Below are positions 35,489 through 45,141 of a stretch of DNA of 64,000 nt, one piece after another; position 1 is the stretch's first letter; each line of letters opens with the position of its first letter. The DNA comes from Collimonas sp. OK307 (GTDB taxonomy: Bacteria > Pseudomonadota > Gammaproteobacteria > Burkholderiales > Burkholderiaceae_D). The stretch covers positions 101,457-165,456 of the forward strand of contig NZ_FOQI01000013.1 in NCBI RefSeq assembly GCF_900113705.1, written 5' to 3'. The notes under the pieces were generated by a model. It had not been told where the DNA came from, ran no database searches, and saw nothing but the letters and a program-made list of their open reading frames with translations. The position numbers and the translations under genes are program-made.

Positions 35489-35617
35489 ATCACTCAAAAC
35501 CCGCTAAAATCGCTGGTCTTAGCGCTCGTCATCACCAGCTTCAGTGGGCCGCTGTACCTGATCCGCCATACTTAATCGATTAACCGGCATTTAGCCGTAT
35601 GGAAAAGCAACAAAACG

Positions 35618-36598
35618 ATGCTTACATTTCAACAAATAATTCTTAAATTACAAGATTACTGGGACGCTCAGGGCTGCGCCCTGCTACAGCCCTACGACAT
35701 GGAAGTCGGCGCCGGCACCTCGCACACCGCGACCTTCCTGCGCGCAATCGGCCCCGAACCCTGGCGCGCCGCCTACGTGCAACCGTCGCGTCGTCCCAAA
35801 GACGGGCGCTATGGTGAAAACCCTAATCGCTTGCAGCATTACTATCAATATCAGGTCGTCCTCAAGCCTGCGCCGGAAAATATCCTGGATCTCTACCTTG
35901 GTTCGCTGGCCGCGCTCGGCCTCGACCTCAAGCGCAACGACGTGCGCTTCGTCGAAGACGACTGGGAAAACCCGACCCTGGGCGCCTGGGGCCTGGGCTG
36001 GGAAGTCTGGCTGAACGGCATGGAAGTGACGCAGTTCACGTATTTCCAGCAAGTCGGCGGCCTCGATTGCAAGCCGGTGCTGGGTGAGATCACGTACGGT
36101 ATCGAACGGCTGGCGATGTACCTGCAGGGTGTAGAAAATGTCTACGACCTGGTATGGACAGAGCGGGTTGAAAACGGCGTCACCAAAAAGCTCAGCTATG
36201 GCGACGTGTTCCATCAAAACGAAGTCGAGCAATCGACCTACAATTTCGAACACGCCAACACTGAATTCCTGTTCCCGCTGTTCAGCAACTATGAAGCTGA
36301 AGCCAAGCGCCTGCTGGAAGTGCCGCTGGCGCTGCCAGCGTATGAAATGGTATTGAAAGCAGCGCACACCTTCAATCTGCTGGATGCGCGCGGAGCGATC
36401 TCGGTCACCGAACGCGCCGCCTATATGGGCCGGATCCGTAACCTGTCGCGCGCAGTGGCGCAGGCATATTACGATTCACGGGCCAAGCTGGGCTTCCCGA
36501 TGTGGGAGATCACCAAGGAAAATGGCGATCTGTTGTTGCAAGAATTTGGAGATGAATACATGGCGGCAGTAGCGCAGCGCGCAGGGGAAAAGGCATGA
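35618..36598 (+). CDS. glyQ: Glycine-tRNA ligase alpha subunit
   Basis: 326 residues, typical of the alpha chain of the alpha2beta2 glycyl-tRNA synthetase. Contains [19 protein letters not shown] at the start, [24 protein letters not shown] motifs of the class II core (positions about 26-50) and [12 protein letters not shown] motif 3. The stop overlaps the glyS ATG as ATGA. Confidence 0.98.
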   Translation: MLTFQQIILKLQDYWDAQGCALLQPYDMEVGAGTSHTATFLRAIGPEPWRAAYVQPSRRPKDGRYGENPNRLQHYYQYQVVLKPAPENILDLYLGSLAALGLDLKRNDVRFVEDDWENPTLGAWGLGWEVWLNGMEVTQFTYFQQVGGLDCKPVLGEITYGIERLAMYLQGVENVYDLVWTERVENGVTKKLSYGDVFHQNEVEQSTYNFEHANTEFLFPLFSNYEAEAKRLLEVPLALPAYEMVLKAAHTFNLLDARGAISVTERAAYMGRIRNLSRAVAQAYYDSRAKLGFPMWEITKENGDLLLQEFGDEYMAAVAQRAGEKA

Positions 36599-38718
36599 AG
36601 GACACACTCATGAGCCGCACCCTGCTGATCGAAATTTTTACGGAAGAACTGCCACCGAAAGCCCTGGCAAAACTTGGAGATGCGTTTGCCACAGGTATTT
36701 TCAACGGCCTGAAATCACGCGATTTCCTGGATGATGGCGCCATCGCCACCGCGTTCGCTACGCCGCGCCGCCTGGCAGTTTCCATTAGCAATGTACGCGC
36801 CGTTTCGCTCGATAAAACCATGCGCGAAAAAGTGCTGCCGGTGTCGGTAGCGCTGGATGCGGATGGCCGGGCAACTGCGCCGCTGGTGAAGAAACTGTCC
36901 GCCATGGCTTCCCAATGCGGCAAGGTGATGATCACCCCGACCGAACTGGAACGTGCCCCCGATGGCAAAGCTGAGAGCTTTTTCTTCAGCTACACCGCTA
37001 AAGGCGTGGCGTTGCCTGTCGGTTTGCAAGTGGTGCTGGAAGATACGGTAGCCAAGCTGCCGATCCCGAAAGTGATGAGCTATCAGCTGCAACATGGTCA
37101 TGCCGCCGGCCACACCGTACGCTTTGTGCGGCCAGCGCATAGCCTGGTGGCGCTGCACGGCGACCAGGTGTTGCCGCTGACTTTGCTCGGACTGGATGCC
37201 GGCCGCCAGACCGAAGGTCATCGCTTCCTGTCGCAAGGCCGCATCAAGCTGGGCGACGCCGACGGCTATGCGACTACCTTGGCAGAGCAAGGCAAAGTCA
37301 TCGCCGGTTTCAGTGAGCGCAAGGAAAAAATTCGCGCTGCCTTGTTGGCAAGCGCTGCGGATGATCAGGTACTTATGCCGGAAGCGCTGCTGGATGAAGT
37401 CACGGCGCTGGTCGAGTGGCCGGTCGTGTATGCCTGCAAATTCGAAGATGAATTCCTCAGCGTTCCTCAGGAATGCCTGATTCTGACGATGCAAACCAAT
37501 CAGAAGTATTTTGCCTTGACCGATAGTGCAGGAAAATTGCGTTCGCGTTTCCTGATTGTCTCGAATCTGCAAACCAACGAGCCGCATTACATCATCGAAG
37601 GCAATGAGCGCGTGGTGCGGCCGCGCCTGTCCGACGCCAAGTTTTTCTTCGAGCAAGACCAGAAAAAGAAACTGGCCGATCGTGTGCCTTTGCTGGCCAA
37701 CGTGGTCTATCACAACAAGCTCGGCAATCAGCTGCAACGTACGGACCGGGTAAAAGCCCTGGCGGCGGCGATCGCCACACTGCTGGGCAGCGACGCCGTA
37801 TTGGCTGAACGTGCCGCATTGCTGGCCAAGGCCGACTTGCTGACCGACATGGTGGGCGAATTCCCTGAGCTGCAAGGCATCATGGGCAACTACTACGCAC
37901 GCCATGACGGCGAAGCGGAACACGTCGCGCTGGCAATCTCGGAGCACTATCAACCGCGCTTTGCCGGCGACGCCTTGCCGACCACCGATACCAGTGTGGC
38001 AGTCGCCCTGGCAGACAAACTGGAAACGCTGATCGGTATCTGGGGCATCGGCCTGCAGCCAACCGGCGACAAAGACCCGTTTGCCTTGCGCCGCCATGCG
38101 CTAGGCATCTTGCGCATGCTGCTGGAAAAACGCCTGCCGATATCGCTGGCGCAATTGTTGAGCAGTGCAGCGCAACAGTTCACCGGCAACGCCAATTTCA
38201 AGGATCCTGGCAGCGACGTACTGCCGTTCCTGTACGAGCGCCTGCGCGGCCTGCTGCGCGAACGTGGTTATTCGCCGAACGAAATTGAAGCGGTGGTAGC
38301 GCAGCAGCCCGACCGTCTCGACAACATCATCGAACGCCTGGATGCGGTGCAAGCGTTTGCCGCGTTGCCGGAAGCAGAAGCACTGGCTGCGGCGAACAAA
38401 CGCATCACCAACATCCTGAAAAAGACCGAAAGCGTTGGCAACACGGTACAGCAGGATTTGCTGCGCGACAGCGCCGAACAACAGTTGTTCGCGGCAATGA
38501 ATACGTTGAAACCAGAGGTTGACGGTGCCTTCGCAAAAGGCGATTTCAGCACTGCGTTGAAAGCTTTGGCGCGGCTGCGGGAAAACGTCGACGGCTTCTT
38601 CAACGACGTGATGGTGATGGCGGAAGACGAACAGTTGCGTAACAACCGTCTGGCGCTGCTGGCGAACCTGCATGTGATGCTGAACCAGGTCGCCGACATT
38701 TCGAAGCTGGCTGCTTAA
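36595..38718 (+). CDS. glyS: Glycine-tRNA ligase beta subunit
   Basis: 707 residues; tRNA-binding subunit. Starts [21 protein letters not shown]; the GlyS signature [15 protein letters not shown] is present. An HD-like domain in the middle has the [19 protein letters not shown] motif region (about residues 415-435) and the C-terminus carries a DALR-type anticodon-binding part. The start at 36595 is coupled to glyQ; ATG 36610 has the better spaced AAGGA and is a serious alternative. Confidence 0.97.
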   Translation: MKDTLMSRTLLIEIFTEELPPKALAKLGDAFATGIFNGLKSRDFLDDGAIATAFATPRRLAVSISNVRAVSLDKTMREKVLPVSVALDADGRATAPLVKKLSAMASQCGKVMITPTELERAPDGKAESFFFSYTAKGVALPVGLQVVLEDTVAKLPIPKVMSYQLQHGHAAGHTVRFVRPAHSLVALHGDQVLPLTLLGLDAGRQTEGHRFLSQGRIKLGDADGYATTLAEQGKVIAGFSERKEKIRAALLASAADDQVLMPEALLDEVTALVEWPVVYACKFEDEFLSVPQECLILTMQTNQKYFALTDSAGKLRSRFLIVSNLQTNEPHYIIEGNERVVRPRLSDAKFFFEQDQKKKLADRVPLLANVVYHNKLGNQLQRTDRVKALAAAIATLLGSDAVLAERAALLAKADLLTDMVGEFPELQGIMGNYYARHDGEAEHVALAISEHYQPRFAGDALPTTDTSVAVALADKLETLIGIWGIGLQPTGDKDPFALRRHALGILRMLLEKRLPISLAQLLSSAAQQFTGNANFKDPGSDVLPFLYERLRGLLRERGYSPNEIEAVVAQQPDRLDNIIERLDAVQAFAALPEAEALAAANKRITNILKKTESVGNTVQQDLLRDSAEQQLFAAMNTLKPEVDGAFAKGDFSTALKALARLRENVDGFFNDVMVMAEDEQLRNNRLALLANLHVMLNQVADISKLAA

Positions 38719-38730
38719 AGTGACATCCAC

Positions 38731-38792
38731 TACGTCCTTGGTGACCCAATCGTTCCTGCGTTCGCGGGGATGCCGGGGTCGCCAGGGACGTA
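38731..38792. repeat. 62-bp imperfect palindrome between glyS and gmhB
   Basis: Outer arms TACGTCC/GGACGTA with inner pairing TGG/CCA and GACCC/GGGTC, and at its tip TTCCTGCG-TTCGCGGGGA. It starts 12 nt after the glyS stop. The CCTGCGTTCGCGGGG core looks like a widespread intergenic repeat type. Confidence 0.5.
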
Positions 38793-38817
38793 AATTTTAG
38801 AGTGCCCACCAGCCTAT

Positions 38818-39375
38818 ATGAAATTAATCATTCTAGACCGCGACGGCGTCATCAATCACGACTCCGATGCCTTCATCAAATCGCCAGACGAATGGGTGCC
38901 GATCAAGGGTTCCCTCGAGGCGATAGCTCGCCTGAACCAGGCCGGTTACCGGGTAGTTGTAGCGACCAACCAGTCGGGCATTGCGCGTGGGCTGTTCGAC
39001 ATGCAGGCACTGATGGCGATTCATCTGAAAATGCATGAAGCGGCGCAACTGGTCGGCGCCGAAATCGATGCGATCTTTTTTTGCCCGCATGCGGCCGACG
39101 ACAACTGCGATTGCCGCAAACCCAAACCGGGCATGTTCCAAGACATCGGCAAGCGCTTTGAAATCAGCCTGCGGGGTGGCGTGGCGACGGTAGGCGATTC
39201 GCTGCGTGACTTGCAGGCAGGTTTTATCGCCGGTTGCGCGCCTTATCTGGTACTCACCGGCAAAGGCGAAAAAACCCGCGACAAGGGCGGCCTGCCACCG
39301 GGCACGTTGATTTTTCCGGACCTGGCGGCAGTGGTTGAATTCTTGCTGAAGAAACCGGTGGAGCTGTCAGTTTGA
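38818..39375 (+). CDS. gmhB: D-glycero-beta-D-manno-heptose-1,7-bisphosphate 7-phosphatase
   Basis: HAD-superfamily phosphatase for ADP-heptose synthesis in the lipopolysaccharide core. 185 residues. Catalytic LDRDGVIN motif at residues 5-12, the VVATNQSGIARG motif II region, a zinc site CPHAADDNCDC typical of GmhB, KPKPGM with the motif III Lys and VGDSLRDLQAG motif IV. Followed by plsC after 65 nt. Confidence 0.94.
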   Translation: MKLIILDRDGVINHDSDAFIKSPDEWVPIKGSLEAIARLNQAGYRVVVATNQSGIARGLFDMQALMAIHLKMHEAAQLVGAEIDAIFFCPHAADDNCDCRKPKPGMFQDIGKRFEISLRGGVATVGDSLRDLQAGFIAGCAPYLVLTGKGEKTRDKGGLPPGTLIFPDLAAVVEFLLKKPVELSV

Positions 39376-39440
39376 TTGACAGGCGCTCCGCCTAGTAAAA
39401 ATAAAAAGATAGCTTGTTTAGAAAAATTCCTGGAGTTTGC

Positions 39441-40184
39441 ATGTTGCGTTTTTCCTTGTTTTTGCGTTCCCTGTTGTTCTTCCTGCTGATGACCGTCTTG
39501 ACGGTAGTCTGGTCCTTCGCCTGCATCTTGTTTGCGCCCTTCCCTTACGCCCGGCGTTATTACCTGACGGCGCGCTGGAATGTCATGGTGGTCTGGATGG
39601 CCAAGGTGATTTGCGGCATTCGCTATGAGGTCAAGGGTTTTGAAAATTTTCCTGATGCGCCAGCGGTTGTGCTGAGCAAACACCAGTCGGCCTGGGAAAC
39701 GATTTTCTTGCTGCAGATGACGCCGCGTCCTTTGGTGTTCGTGTTCAAGAAATCGCTGACCTATATTCCGTTCTTCGGCTGGGGCATCGCCCTGCTGCGC
39801 ATGATTCCGATTGACCGCAGCAAAGGCCGCGACGCCTTCGCTCAAGTTGTGATTCAAGGACGCAAGCGGCTGGCTGACGGCCAATGGATCATAATGTTCC
39901 CTGAAGGCACGCGGATTCCAGTCGGCCAAACCGGCAAATACAAAGCCGGCGGCACACGCCTGGCGGTAGAAACCAACACACCGGTAGTACCGATCGCGCA
40001 CAACGCAGGTGAATGCTGGCCGAAGAATTCCTTCATCAAGAAACCGGGGCTGATCACCGTCTCCATCGGCAAGCCGATTTATCCGGAAAACCTGGATAGC
40101 AACGAGCTGATGGCTAAAGTCGAAAATTGGATAGAATCTGAAATGCGCGTGATTTCACCGCATGTTTATTCCAAGAAACAATAA
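39441..40184 (+). CDS. plsC: 1-acyl-sn-glycerol-3-phosphate acyltransferase
   Basis: Second acylation step of phosphatidic acid synthesis; membrane-bound. 247 residues from ATG 39441, with GGAG 5 nt upstream; a longer frame starting with TTG is not used. An N-terminal hydrophobic anchor is followed by acyltransferase motifs: LSKHQSAWET (HX4D-like block with HQSAWE), IPIDRSKGRDA, MFPEGTR and VPIAHNAGECW. HQSAWE has Glu where the classic motif has Asp, a form common in betaproteobacterial PlsC. Confidence 0.92.
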   Translation: MLRFSLFLRSLLFFLLMTVLTVVWSFACILFAPFPYARRYYLTARWNVMVVWMAKVICGIRYEVKGFENFPDAPAVVLSKHQSAWETIFLLQMTPRPLVFVFKKSLTYIPFFGWGIALLRMIPIDRSKGRDAFAQVVIQGRKRLADGQWIIMFPEGTRIPVGQTGKYKAGGTRLAVETNTPVVPIAHNAGECWPKNSFIKKPGLITVSIGKPIYPENLDSNELMAKVENWIESEMRVISPHVYSKKQ

Positions 40185-41151
40185 TTCCCACATCTGGTCG
40201 CCATTGAAACTATTGCATCAAAAGCCAGTAAAGCCGCGTCTGGGACCACATAACCGGCCCCACGGCAAGCTAGTGCAGCAGCAAGCGTTGCAGCTGGATC
40301 TGTTTGCCGACGATTTGACTACCAGTAGTGCTACCAATACCCCACCTGTCCAGGCACCGCCGGCAGGGCCGCAATCAAAAGTACAGCCGCCGGCCCTGCC
40401 GCCGAGCGAATCGACAGCGCTGGCACCCGGCAAGCGCCGCTTGCACTTCGGCGAACATGTACTCGATTACACCCTGCTGCGCTCCAAACGGCGCTCCATC
40501 GGCTTTCTGATCAGCGACGACGGCTTGCGCGTAACCGCCCCAAAATGGGTCACGCTGGGCGATATCGAAATCGCCATCCGTGAAAAGAAACGTTGGATTT
40601 TTACCAAGCTGAGCGAATACCGCGATCGTTCGACCCGCCGCATGCAGCCGCAAATGGCATGGCGCGACGGCGAGATGCTACCCTACCTGGGCCGCAACAT
40701 CACGCTGCGCATTCACGCTACCCAGAGGGCGGGAATTCATTTTGACGAAGCCAACGAAGAATTGATCGTCTGCCTGCCGGCCGACGCCGGCGAGCAGCAG
40801 CTGAAAGATCGGGTATTGGGCTGGCTGCAGCTGGAAGCCAAGCGGGTGTTCGCTGAACGGTTACCGATCTATGCGGAAAAGCTCGGTGTCACGTATCAGT
40901 CGTTTGCACTGTCGTCGGCGACTACCCAATGGGGTTCTTGCACTTCTGAAGGCAAGATTCGACTGAACTGGCGGCTGATGCATTTTGCTCTGCCGCTGAT
41001 AGATTATGTGATTGCGCACGAGTTGTCGCATTTGCGCGAGATGAACCACAGCCCGCGTTTCTGGGCCACGGTGCAATCGATTTTCCCCGAATTTGAAACT
41101 GCCAGGAAAACCTTGCGCGACAGCGCCCAGGAAACCCTGCCGGTATTCTAG
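40162..41151 (+). CDS. YgjP-like zinc metallopeptidase domain protein (DUF45/M48 family)
   Basis: 329 residues. A basic, Pro/Gln-rich N-terminal extension (about residues 1-90) precedes the conserved domain with RRSIGFLISDDGLRVTAPKW. The zinc-protease motif is YVIAHELSHLREMNHSPRFW (HExxH plus downstream His), and TTQWGSCTSEGKIRLNWRL is the other family signature. It overlaps plsC by 23 nt and has no good ribosome site, so the true start could lie further in. Substrate unknown. Confidence 0.88.
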   Translation: MFIPRNNNSHIWSPLKLLHQKPVKPRLGPHNRPHGKLVQQQALQLDLFADDLTTSSATNTPPVQAPPAGPQSKVQPPALPPSESTALAPGKRRLHFGEHVLDYTLLRSKRRSIGFLISDDGLRVTAPKWVTLGDIEIAIREKKRWIFTKLSEYRDRSTRRMQPQMAWRDGEMLPYLGRNITLRIHATQRAGIHFDEANEELIVCLPADAGEQQLKDRVLGWLQLEAKRVFAERLPIYAEKLGVTYQSFALSSATTQWGSCTSEGKIRLNWRLMHFALPLIDYVIAHELSHLREMNHSPRFWATVQSIFPEFETARKTLRDSAQETLPVF

Positions 41152-41155
41152 TAGG

Positions 41156-41174
41156 TGGGCACGTATCGTGCCCA
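41156..41174. repeat. Palindromic unit after the YgjP-like gene
   Basis: TGGGCACG/CGTGCCCA arms with a 3-nt loop, starting 5 nt after the stop codon. Shares the TGGGCAC core with the palindrome that follows plsY at 6319-6340. Confidence 0.55.
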
Positions 41175-41210
41175 TGCGTCGTCAAGACAACCCAACCATC
41201 GAGATAAACC

Positions 41211-41621
41211 ATGCGAATCCTCCACACCATGCTGCGCGTCGGCAATCTGCAACGTTCCATCGATTTTTACACCAAAGTGCTCGGCATGAAACTGCTGCGC
41301 ACCAACGACAATCCTGAATACAAATACACGCTGGCTTTTGTCGGCTACGGCAGCAATCCCGATCATGCCGAACTCGAATTGACTTATAACTACGGTGTCG
41401 ACAGCTACGATCAGGGTACGGCGTTCGGCCACCTCGCAGTCGCTGTTGAAGATGCTTACAAAGCCTGTGAGGCGGTCAAAGCACAGGGTGGCAACGTGAC
41501 ACGGGAAGCCGGGCCGGTAAAAGGTGGCAGCACGGTTATAGCCTTTGTGCAAGATCCGGATGGCTACAAGGTGGAATTGATAGAACGCAAAGCGGGACAT
41601 GGCGCCGACGCCGCTTTATAG
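41211..41621 (+). CDS. gloA: Lactoylglutathione lyase (glyoxalase I)
   Basis: Converts the methylglyoxal-glutathione hemithioacetal to S-lactoylglutathione. 136 residues with [27 protein letters not shown] at the start (family signature, residues 3-29), an ELELTYNYG motif, [10 protein letters not shown] and [15 protein letters not shown], which carry metal ligands His and Glu. Short, nickel-type bacterial form. Confidence 0.96.
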   Translation: MRILHTMLRVGNLQRSIDFYTKVLGMKLLRTNDNPEYKYTLAFVGYGSNPDHAELELTYNYGVDSYDQGTAFGHLAVAVEDAYKACEAVKAQGGNVTREAGPVKGGSTVIAFVQDPDGYKVELIERKAGHGADAAL

Positions 41622-41671
41622 GTTGCTACGGCGGGCGCCGGCTCTACTTGGCAACCCGCCTGGTCAGATTG

Positions 41672-42445
41672 TCATGGCAGACGATTTGCCAGCGCCACAA
41701 ACAGTTCCATGGAGACGGTTTCAGGCCGCGCTTGCGGATCGACGCCGGCATCGATCAACTCATTCTCCGTAAACATGCCGGCCAGGCAGTTGCGGATTAC
41801 CTTGCGTCTTTGCGTGAACGCTTTCAGGACTACCTGCTCCAGTTTTTTCTGGTCGCAAGCCAGGGGCTGAGCAATCGGAATCATCCGCACGATGGCCGAT
41901 TCAACTCTAGGCGGCGGATCGAACGCAGTCGGCGGCACGATAAACATCAGCTGCATGGTGTAACGCCATTGCAGCATGACGGACAGGCGGCCAAACGCTT
42001 TGCTGCCCGGCGTGGCGACCATGCGCTCCACCACTTCCTTTTGCAGCATGAAATGCTGGTCTTGCACCTGCGGCGCGATCTCTGCCAGGTGAAACAGCAA
42101 GGGACTTGAGATGTTGTAAGGCAGATTCCCGACCACACGCAATTTGCGATCGCCGGCCAAAGGAATACTGCTGAAATCGAACTTCAAGGCGTCAGCGGAA
42201 TGCACGTGCAAACGAGCTGGATCGAAATTTTTTTGCAGCCGCGCCACCAGATCGCGATCGAGTTCGACTACGTGCAATTGTTGCAGCGACTCCAGCAGCA
42301 GACGCGTCATGGCGGCCAGGCCAGGTCCGATTTCAACCATGTTGTCGTCGGCTTGCGGATCTATCGCAGCGATGATGTTGTACAACACGGTGTCGTCCGT
42401 CAGGAAATTCTGGCCGAAGCGCTTGCGGGGGATGTGGTTCTTCAT
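41672..42445 (-). CDS. rsmA: 16S rRNA (adenine1518/1519-N6)-dimethyltransferase
   Basis: KsgA family; dimethylates two adenines at the 3' end of 16S rRNA. 257 residues from ATG 42445, giving the standard N-terminus KNHIPRKRFGQNFL. The AdoMet motif EIGPGLAAMTRLL and the catalytic NLPYNIS motif are present. A TTG nine codons upstream is a possible alternative; neither has a good ribosome site. Last gene of the lptD-surA-pdxA-rsmA series, conserved in proteobacteria. Confidence 0.96.
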   Translation of the reverse strand: MKNHIPRKRFGQNFLTDDTVLYNIIAAIDPQADDNMVEIGPGLAAMTRLLLESLQQLHVVELDRDLVARLQKNFDPARLHVHSADALKFDFSSIPLAGDRKLRVVGNLPYNISSPLLFHLAEIAPQVQDQHFMLQKEVVERMVATPGSKAFGRLSVMLQWRYTMQLMFIVPPTAFDPPPRVESAIVRMIPIAQPLACDQKKLEQVVLKAFTQRRKVIRNCLAGMFTENELIDAGVDPQARPETVSMELFVALANRLP

Positions 42446-42539
42446 TTTTTTCTTTATGTGCGGGACGGACAAGCTAAAACAATTGCGGGAGATTCGGCCA
42501 TCGATACAACGGGCAGCGGGGCGGCGGGATAGCGACCGC

Positions 42540-43625
42540 TTATGCTGCCGCCAATTTGCTCTGCCGCACCATTTGCGCCGCGACGTTCAACGCCGCCAGC
42601 ATGCTGCCGTGGTCGGCCCGGCCCAAACCGGCTGCGGCGAGATCAAGTGCCGTGCCATGATCTACTGAAGTGCGGATAAACGGCAAGCCCAGCGTGATGT
42701 TGATGCCGTGTCCAAAACTGGCATATTTCAATACCGGCAAACCCTGGTCATGGTACATCGCCAATACGCAGTCGGCGTCAGCCAGATATTTTTGCTGGAA
42801 CAGGGTATCGGCCGGATAAGGGCCGCTAACGTCGATGCCGAGCGCTTTGGCCGCTTGCAGGGCCGGGCTGATGATATCGATTTCTTCTCGCCCCAGGTAA
42901 CCGCCTTCGCCTGCGTGTGGGTTTAAACCCGTCACCAGGATACGCGGCTGCGCCAGGCCGAATTTCTTCTGCAAATCAGCATGCAGGATGGCGATGGTCC
43001 GGCTGAGGCTGTCAAAGGTCAGTGCTGCCGCGACGTCTTTCAACGCCAGATGCGTGGTCGCCAGCGCTACCCGCAACGGTGGCGTGGTCCGGTCCGTAGC
43101 CAACATCATGACGACCTGCGCAGTTGCACTTTTTTCGGCTAGATATTCGGTATGGCCGGTAAACGGCACGCCGGCATCGTTGATCGTACTTTTTTGCAGA
43201 GGCGCCGTGACCATGCCATCGAAAACACCTTGCTGCGCACCGTTGATGGCGATATCCAGCGTGCGCAACACGGCGCGGCCGTTACGCGCATCCAGATGGC
43301 CCGGTTGCACATGCGCATCGAGCGGACAATCGATCACTGCGATCTGATCTTGTGAAAAATTCGGCAAGCCGTTGTTGCGCAAGGCTTGCTGCGACAATGC
43401 CACGAGGCGGATTTGCGGATCGATCTCCGCCGCGATCATCGCCAGGAAAGCGGCATCGCCAATCAGCACGCTATTGATTTCAGCGCGCAGCTGCCAAGCC
43501 GCCTTGATCGCGACTTCAGGGCCGATGCCGGCCGGCTCGCCACAAGTGACGGCCAATACCGGCCTCGGCCGCGTTGGCGATTTCGGCGGCGCTATAGCTG
43601 ACTGCGCAGCGGATTGATCAGACAT
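42540..43625 (-). CDS. pdxA: 4-hydroxythreonine-4-phosphate dehydrogenase
   Basis: NAD-dependent enzyme of pyridoxal-5-phosphate synthesis. 361 residues. Motifs: [14 protein letters not shown] near residue 27, the [14 protein letters not shown] region, [10 protein letters not shown] and the metal site [12 protein letters not shown] with [11 protein letters not shown]. The ordering after surA is conserved. An N-terminal Ser/Pro-rich extension of about 20 residues is not typical but harmless. Confidence 0.97.
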   Translation of the reverse strand: MSDQSAAQSAIAPPKSPTRPRPVLAVTCGEPAGIGPEVAIKAAWQLRAEINSVLIGDAAFLAMIAAEIDPQIRLVALSQQALRNNGLPNFSQDQIAVIDCPLDAHVQPGHLDARNGRAVLRTLDIAINGAQQGVFDGMVTAPLQKSTINDAGVPFTGHTEYLAEKSATAQVVMMLATDRTTPPLRVALATTHLALKDVAAALTFDSLSRTIAILHADLQKKFGLAQPRILVTGLNPHAGEGGYLGREEIDIISPALQAAKALGIDVSGPYPADTLFQQKYLADADCVLAMYHDQGLPVLKYASFGHGINITLGLPFIRTSVDHGTALDLAAAGLGRADHGSMLAALNVAAQMVRQSKLAAA

Positions 43626-43681
43626 GTACTACTCTCGATGCAGGCTTGGATACCGGCTTAAATATCGGCTTAACCCCGTAA

Positions 43682-45106
43682 TCAACGGTCGTCGCCACGG
43701 TATTCCACATAAGTCCGGTCGCGCAACTGGCGCAACCATTCGTTAGTAGCTTCTTCCGTTTTACGCTCACGAATCGCCAGCCGTGCTGTCAGGCGCTGAC
43801 GTTCCTTGGACACATCGTTGGCCTTGCGCTCCACCACCTGGATCAGATGGTAACCAAACGGCGATTCGATCGGATCGCTGATCTGTCCCGGCTTCAACGC
43901 ATCCATCGCGCGTTCGAATTCAGGCACTGTATCGCCAGGGTAGACCCAGCCCAGGTCGCCGCCCTTGGAGGCCGACAAATCGTTCGAATACAACTTGGCC
44001 AGATCTTCAAACGTAGCAGCCTTGTTATCTATGCGCTCCTTCAGGTCAGCCAGGCGACGGCGGGCATCAGCTGCCGTCACGGTTGGCGTCACCTTGATCA
44101 GGATATGGCGCACATGGGTTTGCTGGACTGGCGCTGCCGCGGTGTCGCCCGCAGCGGCTGGCGCAGCACGCTTGCTGACCAGTTTGATGATATGAAAACC
44201 ATTCGCGCTTTTCACAATGCCCGATACCTGTCCCACGTCCAGATTCGCGACGGCTTCTACAAACAGCGCCGGTATGCGATCTTGCGCGCGCCAGCCCATG
44301 TCGCCGCCGGTCAAGGCATCGCTGGCATCGGAAAAAGCAGCTGCGACGGTAGCGAAATTACCACCGGACTTGATTTGCAGCATGGCTTGTTCAGCACGTT
44401 TGGCACGCTGAGCAATCTGTTCGGCTGAGGCATTTTCCGGCACCCGGATTAGAATCTGCGCTAAATCCAGTTCCGGCACGGTTTGCTTGTTGTTTTTGTC
44501 CGCGGCGATGTAATTGTCAACTTCCGATTCCGAAATCTGGACCTTGTTGTCGACTTCGTGCTCACGCAGACGTTGCAATAACATTTCTTGTCGAATTTCC
44601 TCGCGGAAGGACGCGTAAGGGATTTTTTCCAGCGCCAGCTGCTTTTGGAAATCCGGCATCGACATCTTGTTCTGCTCGGCAATCCGGCTGATTGCGCGAT
44701 CCAGCATGACGTCGTCTACCGACAAACCGTTTTCTTTCGCCAACTGCACTTCCGCGCGCTCCAGAATCATGCGTTCCAGCAACTGCTTTTGCAGCTCAGC
44801 GGCAGGCGGCAACTGAATTTTTTGCGCCTGCATACGTTGCACCACGTCGGTCATGCGCTTGTTCAATTCCTGCTGGGTAATCACGTCGGTGTTCACTACA
44901 GCGACAATGGCATCGACGGTCTGCGGCGTTGCTTTGGCTGCAGCTGGCTTGGCAGCCGTGGCGGTAGCAGGCGCAGCGGATGTTGCAGGCGCAATCGCAG
45001 GCGGCGCCGGTTGATTCGACGCGGCTTGAGCCCAGGCGCCGCCAGCAGAAGCTGACAACAACGAGAATGCGATTGCAGCGAGTTGGGTTTGATTGGTTTT
45101 ACGCAT
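43682..45106 (-). CDS. surA: Periplasmic chaperone/peptidyl-prolyl isomerase SurA
   Basis: Chaperone for outer-membrane proteins, including LptD encoded just upstream. About 474 residues from ATG 45106, giving a signal peptide MRKTNQTQLAAIAFSLL ending in AWA. ATG 45124 or TTG 45145 (overlapping the lptD stop) are alternatives. An Ala/Pro-rich stretch precedes the SurA N-domain (VDAIVAVVNTDVITQQEL). Two parvulin (PpiC) domains follow, each containing a GGDxGW motif (GGDMGWRAQ, GGDLGWVYP). Confidence 0.95.
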   Translation of the reverse strand: MRKTNQTQLAAIAFSLLSASAGGAWAQAASNQPAPPAIAPATSAAPATATAAKPAAAKATPQTVDAIVAVVNTDVITQQELNKRMTDVVQRMQAQKIQLPPAAELQKQLLERMILERAEVQLAKENGLSVDDVMLDRAISRIAEQNKMSMPDFQKQLALEKIPYASFREEIRQEMLLQRLREHEVDNKVQISESEVDNYIAADKNNKQTVPELDLAQILIRVPENASAEQIAQRAKRAEQAMLQIKSGGNFATVAAAFSDASDALTGGDMGWRAQDRIPALFVEAVANLDVGQVSGIVKSANGFHIIKLVSKRAAPAAAGDTAAAPVQQTHVRHILIKVTPTVTAADARRRLADLKERIDNKAATFEDLAKLYSNDLSASKGGDLGWVYPGDTVPEFERAMDALKPGQISDPIESPFGYHLIQVVERKANDVSKERQRLTARLAIRERKTEEATNEWLRQLRDRTYVEYRGDDR

Positions 45107-45141
45107 AATTGGAAAAACGTTCATAAGTAAAAATGACGGAT

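Noticed and set aside
35489..35617. Riboswitch or T-box before glyQ
   Set aside because: The 129-bp gap has no T-box-like specifier or antiterminator and no glycine aptamer motif that I can see.
36715..38097. 460-codon minus-strand frame opposite glyS
   Set aside because: Antisense shadow; GlyS motifs are continuous on the plus strand.
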